Positions 32,201 to 44,200 of a stretch of 64,000 nucleotides of DNA are shown here, in pieces (position 1 is the first letter of the stretch; each line of letters begins with the position of its first letter). The notes under the pieces are model-generated. The model made no database searches, was not told the DNA's origin, and saw nothing but the letters and a program-made list of their open reading frames with translations. The DNA is taken from positions 61,225,564 to 61,289,563 of the forward strand of contig CP154955.1 of NCBI GenBank assembly GCA_039621445.1. Reading direction: 5' to 3'. The translations under genes and the position numbers were made by a program. The DNA is from Euglena gracilis. Its lineage: Eukaryota > Euglenida > Euglenophyceae > Euglenales.

Positions 32201-35200
32201 TATTCCAAACTGTCTTTCCCTGTTGTGTTTCAATGTGTTTGGATGGTCCGCCAAAATGTTTTTGCAACTGCAGGTAACTTATGGGTGATTGTGGAGGATT
32301 TCGGATTAAAAAGGGATAACGGCGGATGAGATAAGAACCCAACTACGGATCAGCACCAATCCCTGCAAATATGATTTGTTTTCAATTGAGCATTATTCCA
32401 ACAGGAGTTGTGTACCTGCACAGAGTCAAAAATTACTTGAGCCGGGCTGCCTTCCCACACCAGTGGGCGGCGGGAGCCCACCACCCAACGTCATCAAATA
32501 CCTCCCGGAATTCCTGGACGGCTTGTTCGCCATGCTGAGCGACCGGAACAAGGAAATTGTGCAGATGACGGAGACCCTGCTGGGGGAGCTGAACCGGTGT
32601 GCCACGGAGGAGGACACGCCGTGGGACCCCATGCTGACGAAGTAAGTGCAAGTCGGCGTCTGTTTGGAAAGACCTTTCAGGGGATGTGGGTGAGGGCCCC
32701 CAGGGGTGGAGCGTGAGCTGTTCCTTTTGACCATGGCATGAGTGGGTGATGCAGGGTGGTCCGGTCCAGAGCTTGAACATGGTCGCTTGTTCCAGCAAAT
32801 TCGGCCAAAAGACGCAAGAAGGGGGATTTGCACCGACACCTTGCCCCACTCCGGCGGTTGGCTGCCCTGGCAGGGAGCTCCATGAGGGGGACCCCCCTCA
32901 GCCGGTGGCCTACGGCCCCCTCATCAAGATCCTCATCGCCCACTGCGCCTCCAAAGGTCTGATTCCCTCCCGTCCTGGATGTCTTGCAGCTTGCGTGTCT
33001 AGGTTTTTAGGTCAAAGTTTGCCTTCAGCTCCCTCGGCACCGAAGGAATTCTTCCGTGTGCTCCCTGACGAAACGGGGAGGCTCCACGCAGGTGCCCGGT
33101 GCAGGCTATTTCAAGGCGTGGCCTACCATAGCAGCCCCCCCCCCCAAGGTCAGTTTTGGGTCCCAGCCCAGGCCCGGCCATTTCCGGCCCCGGCAATCAT
33201 CCACGCATCCCTGGCTTTCGGCACTGGGGATGCGTGCCAAAGCGAGCCCTACCTACCCCCTCCCTGTAGATCAAATGTGCCCTCCCCCCATGTCACCCCC
33301 CGGGGGTTGCGACTTGCCCAAGAAGAATACTCAAAAGAAGCGGGGGGGGGGTCTCTGAAAAACCATTTTTCATCATTGTTGACCAGCTCAGTTCTCAAAA
33401 TGCCCGGTCGTTCACCAGGTCCGGCACAGAGCGCAATGCTCCGAATGCCTGGAGAGAGGAGAACCCACAACAACTTGACAACAAATGGAGGGTTTGGTTG
33501 CTGGCTTTCGCAGGATCCCAGAAGCAGCACCACAACACTCAGGAAACGAATGCATAAGATTGTTTTTGGGTGTTTCCACGTGTTTGCTACCCGCGTCCCC
33601 CTGCATCAAGCCTGGGTACAGGGCAGGGGGGGGGAAATGCGTTTCGCATTTTTTCGCATTTTTTTGCGCATTTTCCGGATTTTTGGGGAAATGCACATTT
33701 TTTGCGCATTTTTTCGATTTTTTCGTGCATTTTTTTGCGTCTTAAGAATTTACGGCTTTTTTTAATATGTTGCAGTTTCATTTTGGTTTTTTTGATTTTG
33801 ATTGTATATTATCAAATTGCTCGTTGACCAATGTTGCATTGACGCTGAGTTATGTTGTTTGATTTGTGCTCTATTCTCCCCCTTTTTGAAAGAATTTTTT
33901 GCGCTTTTTATGCGCTTTTTTCCCATTTCCCCACCTTTTTTAACACTTTTTGGAGGCATTTTGTCCATATTCAAGAAAAAACTTTTGGGTGATGAGGTGT
34001 GGGTACTCATCCAATGGGGATGAGGACACTAGGGTTTTCAGAGGCCCCGCATCGAATCCTTCTCCCCTGGTCACAAGTACGGGGCACGAGGGCTGACATT
34101 GTTGGTTATGGTGAACAGAGAGTGACGCCTTGCTCATGCATTTTTTTTTGACCAAAAATTCCTTCATTTCAGCTGTTTTTGGTGATTTTGGTTTAATTTT
34201 GGGCTCATTGTTGGAAATTTTTCTAAGTCCTTTTTCCCTTAGGAGTGTACAAACTCAGCGCATTTTTTGCGCATTTTTTCCGAGGGCTGCCCAGCGCATT
34301 TCCCCCCCTGGTACAGGGCCTACTTTTTTTGAGCCTTTAAAACACAAAAATTTTGCAGTCACAGAAGCCTAAACTACCAAACGGTCTGAAGAACTTCTAA
34401 ATAAGATTTTTCAGGCAAAATTTTATCAGACCAAGCAAAATCAATTCACAAACCTCGGCAAAAAAATGGCAACTCCAGGGGGGAAAATGGTTTCTGACTT
34501 CCTTGGAACATTGTCTACGTTTTTCAACTTTTCAATCTTCCATTAACTTAGGCGGCCTAATTCGCACTTAAGCTTTTTTCGTTTGATGCGCGCATTTGCG
34601 CAAATTTACGATTTTTTTGATCGTGCTCTGTTTTGGCTGTGAAGGTCAGGGGGGTTTTAAAACACGGCAACAAGAGAGTGCAAAAAATGATCGAAATTCT
34701 GATTTTGGCTGTGAGACCTCCGGGACTTTGACGAAAAACAGTGATTTTGGGGGGTGTCGGGAAGGACTTTGTAAGTTGAAACCCCCGGGACCCTGCCGGC
34801 CCAAAGGGGAAAAAACGCAAAAAAGCACCTTGGGAACGGGACCTTTCCTGCCCCTGTTGCTTCTTTGTGCTGTGTCCCCGGGTGTGTCCGAGCTGCCAGT
34901 GGTGTGAGTCCTGGGTGTTTACCGGACTGCGTTGCTTGCGGCGCCTGGGTGTGGTGTTTTGGGCTGCTTGTTGATGTGCAGGGAGGAGGGTCCGGGGGGT
35001 GTGGGTGTGGTGTGACCAAGCTGGCGAGAAGGACACAGGGGCAGGAAGGCAAGTGCCGGGTGTTTGGGAAGGGAAGCGCAGAGGGGATGAAATGGGGTCC
35101 GCAGGGAATGAAGGGAATAAAGGGGAACGGGTGTCTCCCACCCGGCTTGTACCCGGGATGCGCACAACCAGTTGTGTGGCAAAGAACCCTGCAGAAGAAG

Positions 35201-38200
35201 CCAAACACTGGAAGGGCAAAATTGTGTTTGATGCGCGCCATTGCGCGCATCAAACATAAACATGTTGATGCGCGCAATTGCGCAAATAAACACAATTATG
35301 TGCTTCAAGAAATGGGCTTTGGTGCCCGCGAACTGACGCTGTTGATAAACGGTGTGACATAGAGGCCGTGACGGCACGGACCAACAGGCCATCCAGTTGG
35401 TGGGTTTGTCACAGTGTTTGTCAACGGCGCAAGCTTATGGGCGCAATTGCGCGCACCAAACACAAAACATGTTTATGCGCGCATTTGCGCAAATGCGCGC
35501 ATAAACAAATTTGTTGGTGCGGCGATTTGCGCCCATAAACACGTCATTTTATCATCATCGGTGGACGTTTTATTTGCGCAAATGCGCGCATCAAACACAA
35601 TTGTTTTATTTGCGCAATTGCGCCCACAAACACACATCAGTTGCGTGATTACTGCCTCACGTAGTCTGTGTGCCTGTGATTTTGTTATCCAATGAGGCCC
35701 CCGTGTGTTCTCACCGGTGGCGGTTGTATCCAAGCCAGTTCAGCCAACACGACAGCACCGTTTCCAAGTGTCGTCACAAGGGGTGTGTGCCTCTCTCCCG
35801 TTTGGAGTACAACAGCACCAGTCTCACCCTCAGCCCTATTAACGTCACCTGGTAAGCAGCATGCACACCAGACCACTGGGAGTCAATCCCCTCCAACAGA
35901 GGGGTGTAACGGTTCTTAAATCGTGTTCTGGGTGTCAGGGTACAGGGTGCCAGGGGTTACAAAAAAATCGTAAATTTGCGCAAATGCGCGCATCAAAAGG
36001 AAAAAAGCTTAAGTGTGAATTCGGCCGCCTAAGATTAAATAAAAAAATTAATCAAAAATTCAAAAGGTCAAGTTTTTGCATCGGTGCGAAAAGTTTTTGC
36101 TTCGTGTCGAAAATTTTGGTAAAATTGCACAATTTTTTGCCAAAAGCTGCCAAAACTCCCATTTGGCCAATTTCTGGCCGATTTTGGGCTCAAGTTTTTC
36201 CAGCCCGGCCCTTCGTAGCAGGCCAAAAATCCGGCCAAACATCCGAAAAGGTGTCGGATGTTTGGTGTCCTCCGGGTGGGGGGTGGACGTAGGGGTCGCT
36301 GAGCTCTTATCCCTTTATGGGTAAGAGCGATGCTTATTACCCCTGGGCAAAAGGTGGGGGGGATCGAACCCTCCCTCCCGGATCGGGGCAACCTTGGGAA
36401 CCGGCGACTATCACCATGATCCTGGCTCCGTTCCCGGATTTTTTTTTTCAGCCGTGAGCGACTGGGTTTTCTTGTTGCCGAATCACCTCCAGTTGACCCA
36501 ACTCCCTGCCAGGCCCGAGTTATTCACCTGCGAAGGGGTCCAAACTGGGCAGGATTGGCCCCCCCCTTCCGACTCTGCCATTTCGATCAAAAAATGGGTT
36601 TTTCGAAAATATCTCGAGAAAATGTTTCCGGCAGTGTCTCACTGACGAAATGTGCCCCTGGAGGCCCTCTATCACCCCCCATTCGCCGTTTTGGCCGCCG
36701 ACACGTGTTCCGGCGAAATGAAGCAAAACCAAAGGAAATGTCCAGAGACCTAAATTGAAGCCTTTAAAATGCCCCATCTAACAGTACTTTGATTTCCCCG
36801 CAACTCCCCGCCTAGCCCGAGTTACGGCCATTTTTCGGCCAATTTTGGCCATTTTGCACAGTTTTGGTCTGTTTTGATTTAGCCGGTTTAAGCCATTTCT
36901 GGGTTAAAAAAGTCGAAAAATCGAAAAAAATTGACCTTTTTTTTTTTTGCCCGAAACGATGTTTTTGGGCCGGAATCCAGGGTTTTCGACCCCCCCCCCG
37001 GCCCCCCGTTTTTGGCCCGAAACCCGTGCATTTTGGGTCATTTTTGGGTCAAAAAAGTCGAAGAAAATTGAAGAAAAGGAGCATGGGGGGAAGGGGGGGG
37101 GGTCGCCGACCTCTTATCATTTCAAAAATTATTGTAAGTTACCGTGAATTGCAGGTGTGTAATTTGTATATCATAAATGCGACTTTTGCAATGCCAGTCT
37201 TTTCGGCCGTCCATTGCATGCAAGTCCCATTAACAGCTCAGCACTATTCAAAAACCTGGTAGGGTGCTTTCAATTCCTGCCCAGGCATGCACCCCGGGGG
37301 GGGGGGTGCAGGGCCAGCCACTGAAAGGGCACCCTGTTCCGACCCTCCTCCATCCGGGGAGGGGAACACCTGTCCAATGGTGCCCAGGCAGAAATTCATC
37401 CTGGTCTGTCAGCGAGGTAGACCCAATGGTGTTTGACCCTATTTGTTGAGTTTTGCATGAAATTCTATAAAAAAGTTTGCATACTTCCAAAATTCAAACC
37501 CTCTTTGGACTGGGAATCCCCATCCCCAAAAGAGGTTGTCAAGGGTGAAAAGAAGCCAGGGGGAACACAAAAATCACTTGCAAACAAATCGGCACAAACT
37601 TCCAGGGAAATTTTCCAAAACGTCTGTTTTCAGAAGCTGAAAACTGAAAAGTCGTCTTGGATAGATGGACGAATTGTGGGGATGCTCAAAATCAAGTTTT
37701 TCCCGAGGTTGGTCTGCTTTCGAAAAAAAATTTTGAACTTCTCCCTCCGATTTTTATGGCAGATTTTTGGCAGGGGTGGCCTTCAAGGCTGGGGTAAAAT
37801 TTTGCTTCACTAAGGACTGCCTTTTAATGGACCAAGCCGGCGAAGGGCCGTTCCAGGTCTCAAACAGTGTCGACCTGGTGAAAACCGCACTTTTTGATGT
37901 TCTGGGTGGATGGGCAATGGTCCAAGGATGCCAGTCATGAATGATTTTTCCAATGTACTTTTTCTCCCCAAGAAAATTCGAACTTTCAGCCTTCCCAGTG
38001 TGCCGAAGCCATCCGGGGATCGAACCAACGTCAGTCCAAGTTGAAAACCAAAAAGTTCAGAAACCCATGTTTTTGAGATTTGGGTGGATAAACAACTTCC
38101 AGCGACGCCAGAAATCATTTTTTCCCCCAGAGTTGGCCTTGTTTCTGCCAAGTTTTTGCGAGCTCTTTTTTGCTCAAAATTTGAAAACTGTCCGGGACGA

Positions 38201-41200
38201 ATTTTTTTGAGGCGCCGAAGGCCCCCCAAGGCTCCCCGAGGCGCCCAAACGAAACAACGCCTGGCCGGCCCCGTCCACCCCCCGGGTGCCGCGCCACAGA
38301 CCCCCTCCGGCGCCCTCCGCAGAGGACCGCACCCGCAAGGCGGCGCTGGGGTGGCTGCTGGACTTCCTGGAGAACGGCCGGGCGCAGCTGCTGCCCTTCG
38401 CCGCTGACCTCATCCGGGCGGTGTTCCCCTGCATCTCCGACAAGGAGGAGGGTGTGCCCAGTACAGGCGCTCACCGAGTCCCCGCCGGGGGTTGTTTTTT
38501 TTTTCGGCAAAAAGAACCAAACGTTTCAGGCGTTTCAAAGCGTTTTTAGGCATTTGAGGAGGTTAAGGGTTTCCAGGGTGCTTTGACCCAATTTTTGAAG
38601 GTTTTTTCAAAGGTTCTCAAGGGTTTTAAAGGCGCCTTAAAAATTATATATAATGCCTGCAAAATGGCAAAGTGACCTGGCACCGAATGTGTCGAAAACG
38701 TTTTTTTTGGCACTGACAAACAAGGCGGTGCAAAAGGGATGGAATTGCTTTTCTAAATGACCACCGCTTACAGGCTTATATTGCCTGTATCAAATGGATC
38801 GAAATTTTTTTTCTATTTGAAAAGTTTTGGTTGGATGCCAAGAATACCTTTTTTCCTCCCGAAGTCGACCTGTTTTTGCCAAAAAACATGTCCATTTTTT
38901 CGGCCATTTTTTCTGTGGATTTTGCATTGAATGTGCTGGGAGGGATTTTTTTTTTAAGGACCGCCCTGCTGACTAAAAAGTTGACTGAATGGTGAGAGTA
39001 CTCCTCCGACGTTGGCATGTATATGGCAGCAAGACTTTACTCAGCCCCCCCGGGGGCGGCGAGAAAAGCCTTGCTGCCATATATTGCAGCCAGATTCTTA
39101 ATGGCTCCCCAGGGGGGGGCATTGAGAATATCCAGGGGGCGTATGGTGGATCCCGTGTCTGACTTCGGGGGAAAATCGAGGTCACTGATTGGGGCAGGGT
39201 TAGGGTTCTGACCGGCTTGCCGTCGGGCTCCCATTTTTAGGAAGTTAGGGAGAGGTTTGGATTTGGATTTGGATTTGGAACGGATGGCCTCCAACGCCCA
39301 AAGTGGGCAGTACGTCCATCCCGGAAAATATTGGGCAAAGGGAGTGGTAGGGGAGAGGGAAAGGGTAAGCGGGACAGGTGTATAATAGGAAGTGGGAGTG
39401 GTTGGTGGTTGGACACCCAACCACCAACCTCAGATCCATACAAAGCGTAGACAAGAGAATGCAGGCAAAATGTGATTGTGGTGGGTTATGAAAGCGAACA
39501 TTGTCACACTCAGATAGCAAAGTTTAGATGGCATTAATAGCATGGCGAAGGCAGTCAAGCGAGGGCAGTGACTAGCACTCAGGCCAGCAAATGACCCTGT
39601 CTTCCACAATCAACCGAATATGGGAGGACGCATAGTTGACAGTATCGGAATGCAAGCAAACCGTCCATGCATGGGGTGTGTTCATGGGATGTGGTGCCAC
39701 CTCCCCGGCCAAGACTACAGACACATCACTGGATGGTGATGCCAAGCGGGGCTGATATCATACATCTCTCTAAGGTTTTGCGAACCCCCCCCGGGGGGGG
39801 GGGGGCGGCTGCAGCCAGCCCCGATGGGCCCAGCCCAGCCCAGCCGCAGCAGCACCCCCCCGGGGGGGGGGGTGCTGCTAGCCCTAGCTAGCCAGCCCCT
39901 TTTTGGGGGTCCAGCCCAAAATTTTTCGGCGCAAAGCGCCGAATTTTTTTGAAAAACTGTGCTCAAAAGTGGCCAAAAATGGGGTTTGGGGGGCGTTTGG
40001 GGCATTTTGGGGGGGTTTCAGATGCATCATTTTTTCAAAACTGTGTTCTGCAGGTCATTTTTGGGCATTTTTTCCGATTTCAGTCCAGCTCGCCCCGGTT
40101 CGGGTCCAGCCGGGGTCCACCCCCCCCCCCCCCCGGGGGGGGGGGGCGGGCTAGCCAAATTTCTAGCCAGCCCAAATTTCTAGCCCTAGCCCAGCAACCC
40201 CGGGGTCCTTAGAGAGATGTATGGCTGATATCTGGACACACACCATCGTAGCTTCCCAAGACACACGTCAGCAAGCAAACCCACCAAGCATCTGCATCAA
40301 AAATGGCCACCATGAGGACACGCATGCATGAGAGTGGCTGGACACCTTTGAGAATAGCGGAACAAAATTGGTGACATACTTCACAGAGATTTGCAGACCT
40401 TTGTGGTCAAAAGCGAACCACAACCAAAAAAAAAAACCCGGGCCCGAAGCGCTCACAACCAAGTTAGGGAGAGGTCAGGCCGCATTCTGGACGAACTTGG
40501 GCAGAATTTAGGTCCAATTCGGGCATTTTTTAGGTAAAATGTGTTTTCGAAAATCTTCCCAAATTTGGACCGAACTTCCGGCCTATCTTCTTCCCTGAAA
40601 AGTGCCCATTTTCGGCGGGCGAATCCGAACCCTGACCCTCAAATTCAGCGGTGAATCTCCCTGGATCCGACTGATTCCGCCCGGATCCGGCGCGGTTCCG
40701 GGGCACAGAGGACCGAAAGATCCGGAACTTCGGACGTGGGATTCGCCATACAGCCCCCCCTGAGGAGGCCCTAATGGCCCCCCAGGGGGGGTGGCATCGA
40801 GAATCTGGCTGCCTGATGTATATATAATGTATGGCTTCCTCAATTGCGCAGAATGTGCCTGGGGAAAATGTTGCTGGCCAGAATTTGAGGAGCAACAGCA
40901 AACATTTTTGTTGTGTCAGTCTGTGCCAGATATCACATTCTCATTTCATGGCCCATGAAAGGCCCACCTGAAATCCAAGCAGCCCTCTCAGTTTTCTGCA
41001 ATTTTTGCTGGACGAAAAATACAAATTCAAACAGCATTAAGCAAGCGGTTCCGGGGGGTACTCACTCCATGTTGCTTTTTTTCTTGTGTGGAGTTCTCCA
41101 GAATCAGTTGTGAAAATTGGGCTCGCAGGGATAAGACGTAATTGAGGTCATACACTGGGCAAAAGTGCCTATGGCAGTTAAACCCTAACCTGACCCTACC

Positions 41201-44200
41201 CCAGGGCAGAATGGGAATTGGCGTAACAGCCAGGGTGGTGGGTGGGGGGGGGGTTCGACCGCCCCCACCCCCTGCATGGTGGGTGGGGAGGGTCGACCAC
41301 CCCCCCCACCACCTCCTCCCGTATTTCCAGGAACACCAATCCTCGACCCCCAAATTTTTTCCCCAGTGCCTTCGGCACCGGGTGTATTTGTTAAAAAAAA
41401 ATATGTGAAAATGCTGTGGTGGGTGGGGGGTCGACCCCCCCCCACCAGGCTTCCCGTACAGCCCTGCTTAACCCTGTCGGTCACACTCACCCAGTGCACC
41501 AGAACAGCGCGTGCACGTCATAAACCCTGAGGGTTCTGGAAAGCTGGGAAGGCAGAGGGGCTTGCTACTTTGCTGGCCGATGAACCACCAAGCCCCTGCA
41601 TGTTCTGCTGCTATTCTATCCAGAAGGGAGTCCACAAGGGACGGGATGCTTTTTTGTTCAAGACCACCCCATGAGGACCGGACCGCCTCAAGGCCCAAGG
41701 GACGGCTGACGGCGACCTGGGGGTCGAACGAGGTCGAAAATAGAAAGTCGACAACCACATTTTTGATGTTTTGGGTGGATGGGCGATGGTCCAAGGATGC
41801 CAGAAATCACTTCTCCCCCCCCAAAATCGACCCATATTTGCCAAAATACGGCCTCCCGTGAAAAAAAAAGGCCATTTTCCGCGTGGATTTTTCACGGGAG
41901 GGGAAATTGCTTTTTATCCACTTAAAGACCACCCTGGAAATTGCACCCATGCATGCCTGCGCCACAGCAACAGATGCAAAAGTGCAGTGTTGGGCTTGCA
42001 CTTCCCCAGCCTCGGTTCACGTCGCAGCCATCCGGGCTACTGCGACGAAGGTCAATGATGCGCTAGCGACGCTGATGAAGTCGGAGGCGGTGGCCCCGGA
42101 GCTGGAGTACAGTGCCATCAAGGCCCTGCAGGAGATGCTGGTGCGGTCGGAGGTTTGCTTTGCGCGCTCGGATGCATACTACAATAACACATTTCTGTTG
42201 CAGTTTCAGATAAAAAAAATCAAGAAAATTTTTTGATTTTTGTCTTTCTGTCAGCTCAAATTGACATATTTTTGCCCGAAACAGTGTCCAGTGGTGCGGC
42301 TTGTCGTTTTGGGTAGAAAAAGTGCACCCGGCACCTTGACCAATGGGGGGTCCTTCGGAACAGGGCGGTCCATAAGGGACGGGAAGTTTTTTTTTTTTTT
42401 TCGTTAAGGACCGCCCCTTAAGGACCGCCCCCCCGACCAAGGATCGACCGGGACTTGAACGGGGGTCGAAAACCAAAAAGTCGAAAAACGCATTTTTTGA
42501 CGCTATGGGCGGATGGGCGATGTTCCAAAAGTGCCAGGAATCACTTTTTTTCCCGAAGTCGACCCGTTTCGGGCAAAATACGGCCACTTTTCGGTCATGG
42601 ATTTTCAAAAAAATTTCTCGGCTGTGCCAGGACGGGATTTTTTTTTTTTTTTTTGCTTAAGGACCGCCCTGCTTCGGAAACACGCTGCAGGCTTGGTGCT
42701 TCCAGGAGGGGGGGGGACGAACGCAGCAAAACGTTCGTCTCTGCGGGATGTGCAGCCTCGGATTCCAGGGCTCTCCGGCGCGGAGGAATGAACGGGGCTG
42801 GCCCCACCCACAGACGCGGACCCGCATTGCCACCCTGCACTGGATCCTGATGCTGTTGGACAAGGACTCGGACCTCGTGCTGGCCCATTTCGGGGAGCTG
42901 TTCCCCACTGGGCCCCCGCTGGGGACGGGGCTCCCCTCCAAACCTCAAACCGTCCCAACGCGCGTTTTCACTTCTGGGATTGATTGAGGGGGTGTTGCAA
43001 CATGCCAACTTTGGCCGACGTTGGCACTCCGCAATCTCTTGTCGTCTGGGAAACAAGACTCGCCCGCACCTCCCCCCCCTTAGTTTTACTCAGGCTTCTT
43101 GTCTGTTTGTGGCCCGCGCTAACTTCACTTCTGGTCCAGTTTGTGTGGTGGGTGGCCAGGGATCCCTTACACCAGTGCTCTTGTGTTGCTCCCTCTGGCT
43201 GAGGGACTCTGGCGTAACCCCCCCCCCCGGTGTCACTCCGCACTGCCCCTGTGGTGGCAGCAGCGGGGGCCCATCCCCGCTACTGCTCAAGACCCTGTCC
43301 GACGCCAGCGCCAGTGAGGAGGTGGTGACCCTGGACCTCGCGGTGCTCGCCACCCTGTCCAAGGCCCCGGACAACTTCAAGAAGTGTGCTGGGGCATCTT
43401 TTCCCTTGCGCACCACCAAACTGGTGGTGCAATGGAAATTCCTGACGCATGGATAAAGCAGTTGATATGCTATGCAAACTCTGCTTCGGAGAGAATGTCA
43501 ACTATTTTTTGGGTCATGTCGGGGCCATTTTTAGCAACTCGGGGCGGTCTTTAAGCAAAAAAAAAGGATCCCGTCCGGCACATTCATTTGCAAAAAAGAA
43601 CAGACAGTCAGACAGGCCTAGGGGCCATCCTTGGGGAGTTGTACTTGGTGGGGAAAAAAATACATCCCTTATGGATCACCTGGAGCCACTTTGTGTTGTT
43701 TTGGTCCATTTTGGATCATTGTGGGGCTTGGGCTTGAGTCATTTTGGACCTTGACCATTTTTGACCACCTGTGACAAAGACTCCCATTTGACATGACCCC
43801 CAATTCTAACAAATCCTCTGAATTTTCCACCACTCAAAGTTGGAGAACGACCCTCATTATAAATGGGGGGGTGGCATGCAATTATCCCATGGTGCAAATA
43901 TTGAAAAGGCAAAACCTCCCCTCAATCTCTCACCTTTCCTGCAAAAGGTGCAAATGCCCAAAATTACCAAGAGCACCTGAAGGGCCCAAAATGCCTTAAA
44001 CTTGCTCACATTGGCCCAAATTTTCCCAGAATGCCAGACAGGCCCAAAGTGGCCCAGATTGGCCCAGAATAGCCCAAATTACCCCAAAAATGGTCAAAAG
44101 TGGACTGTTTTCGCTTCGGTTTAGTTTCTTTGTAATCTTCTGGCATATGGGTTGGCTTTTTTCTCGATTTGGTGGAAATTTTCCATTGGGTCAGTCTAAA

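Noticed and set aside
32746-33765. Longest open frame on the plus strand (339 codons)
   Set aside because: Only the stretch around 32,874-32,956 matches Vac14; the rest is read-through of the flanking introns with no domain.
36310-36385. tRNA-like sequence with GGGGGGATCGAACCCTCC on the plus strand
   Set aside because: Only a T-arm-like hairpin is present; no anticodon arm or acceptor pairing could be built.
42063-42608. Minus-strand 181-codon frame overlapping VAC14 exon 10
   Set aside because: Antisense shadow of exon 10 and a family D element; the plus strand carries the conserved protein.
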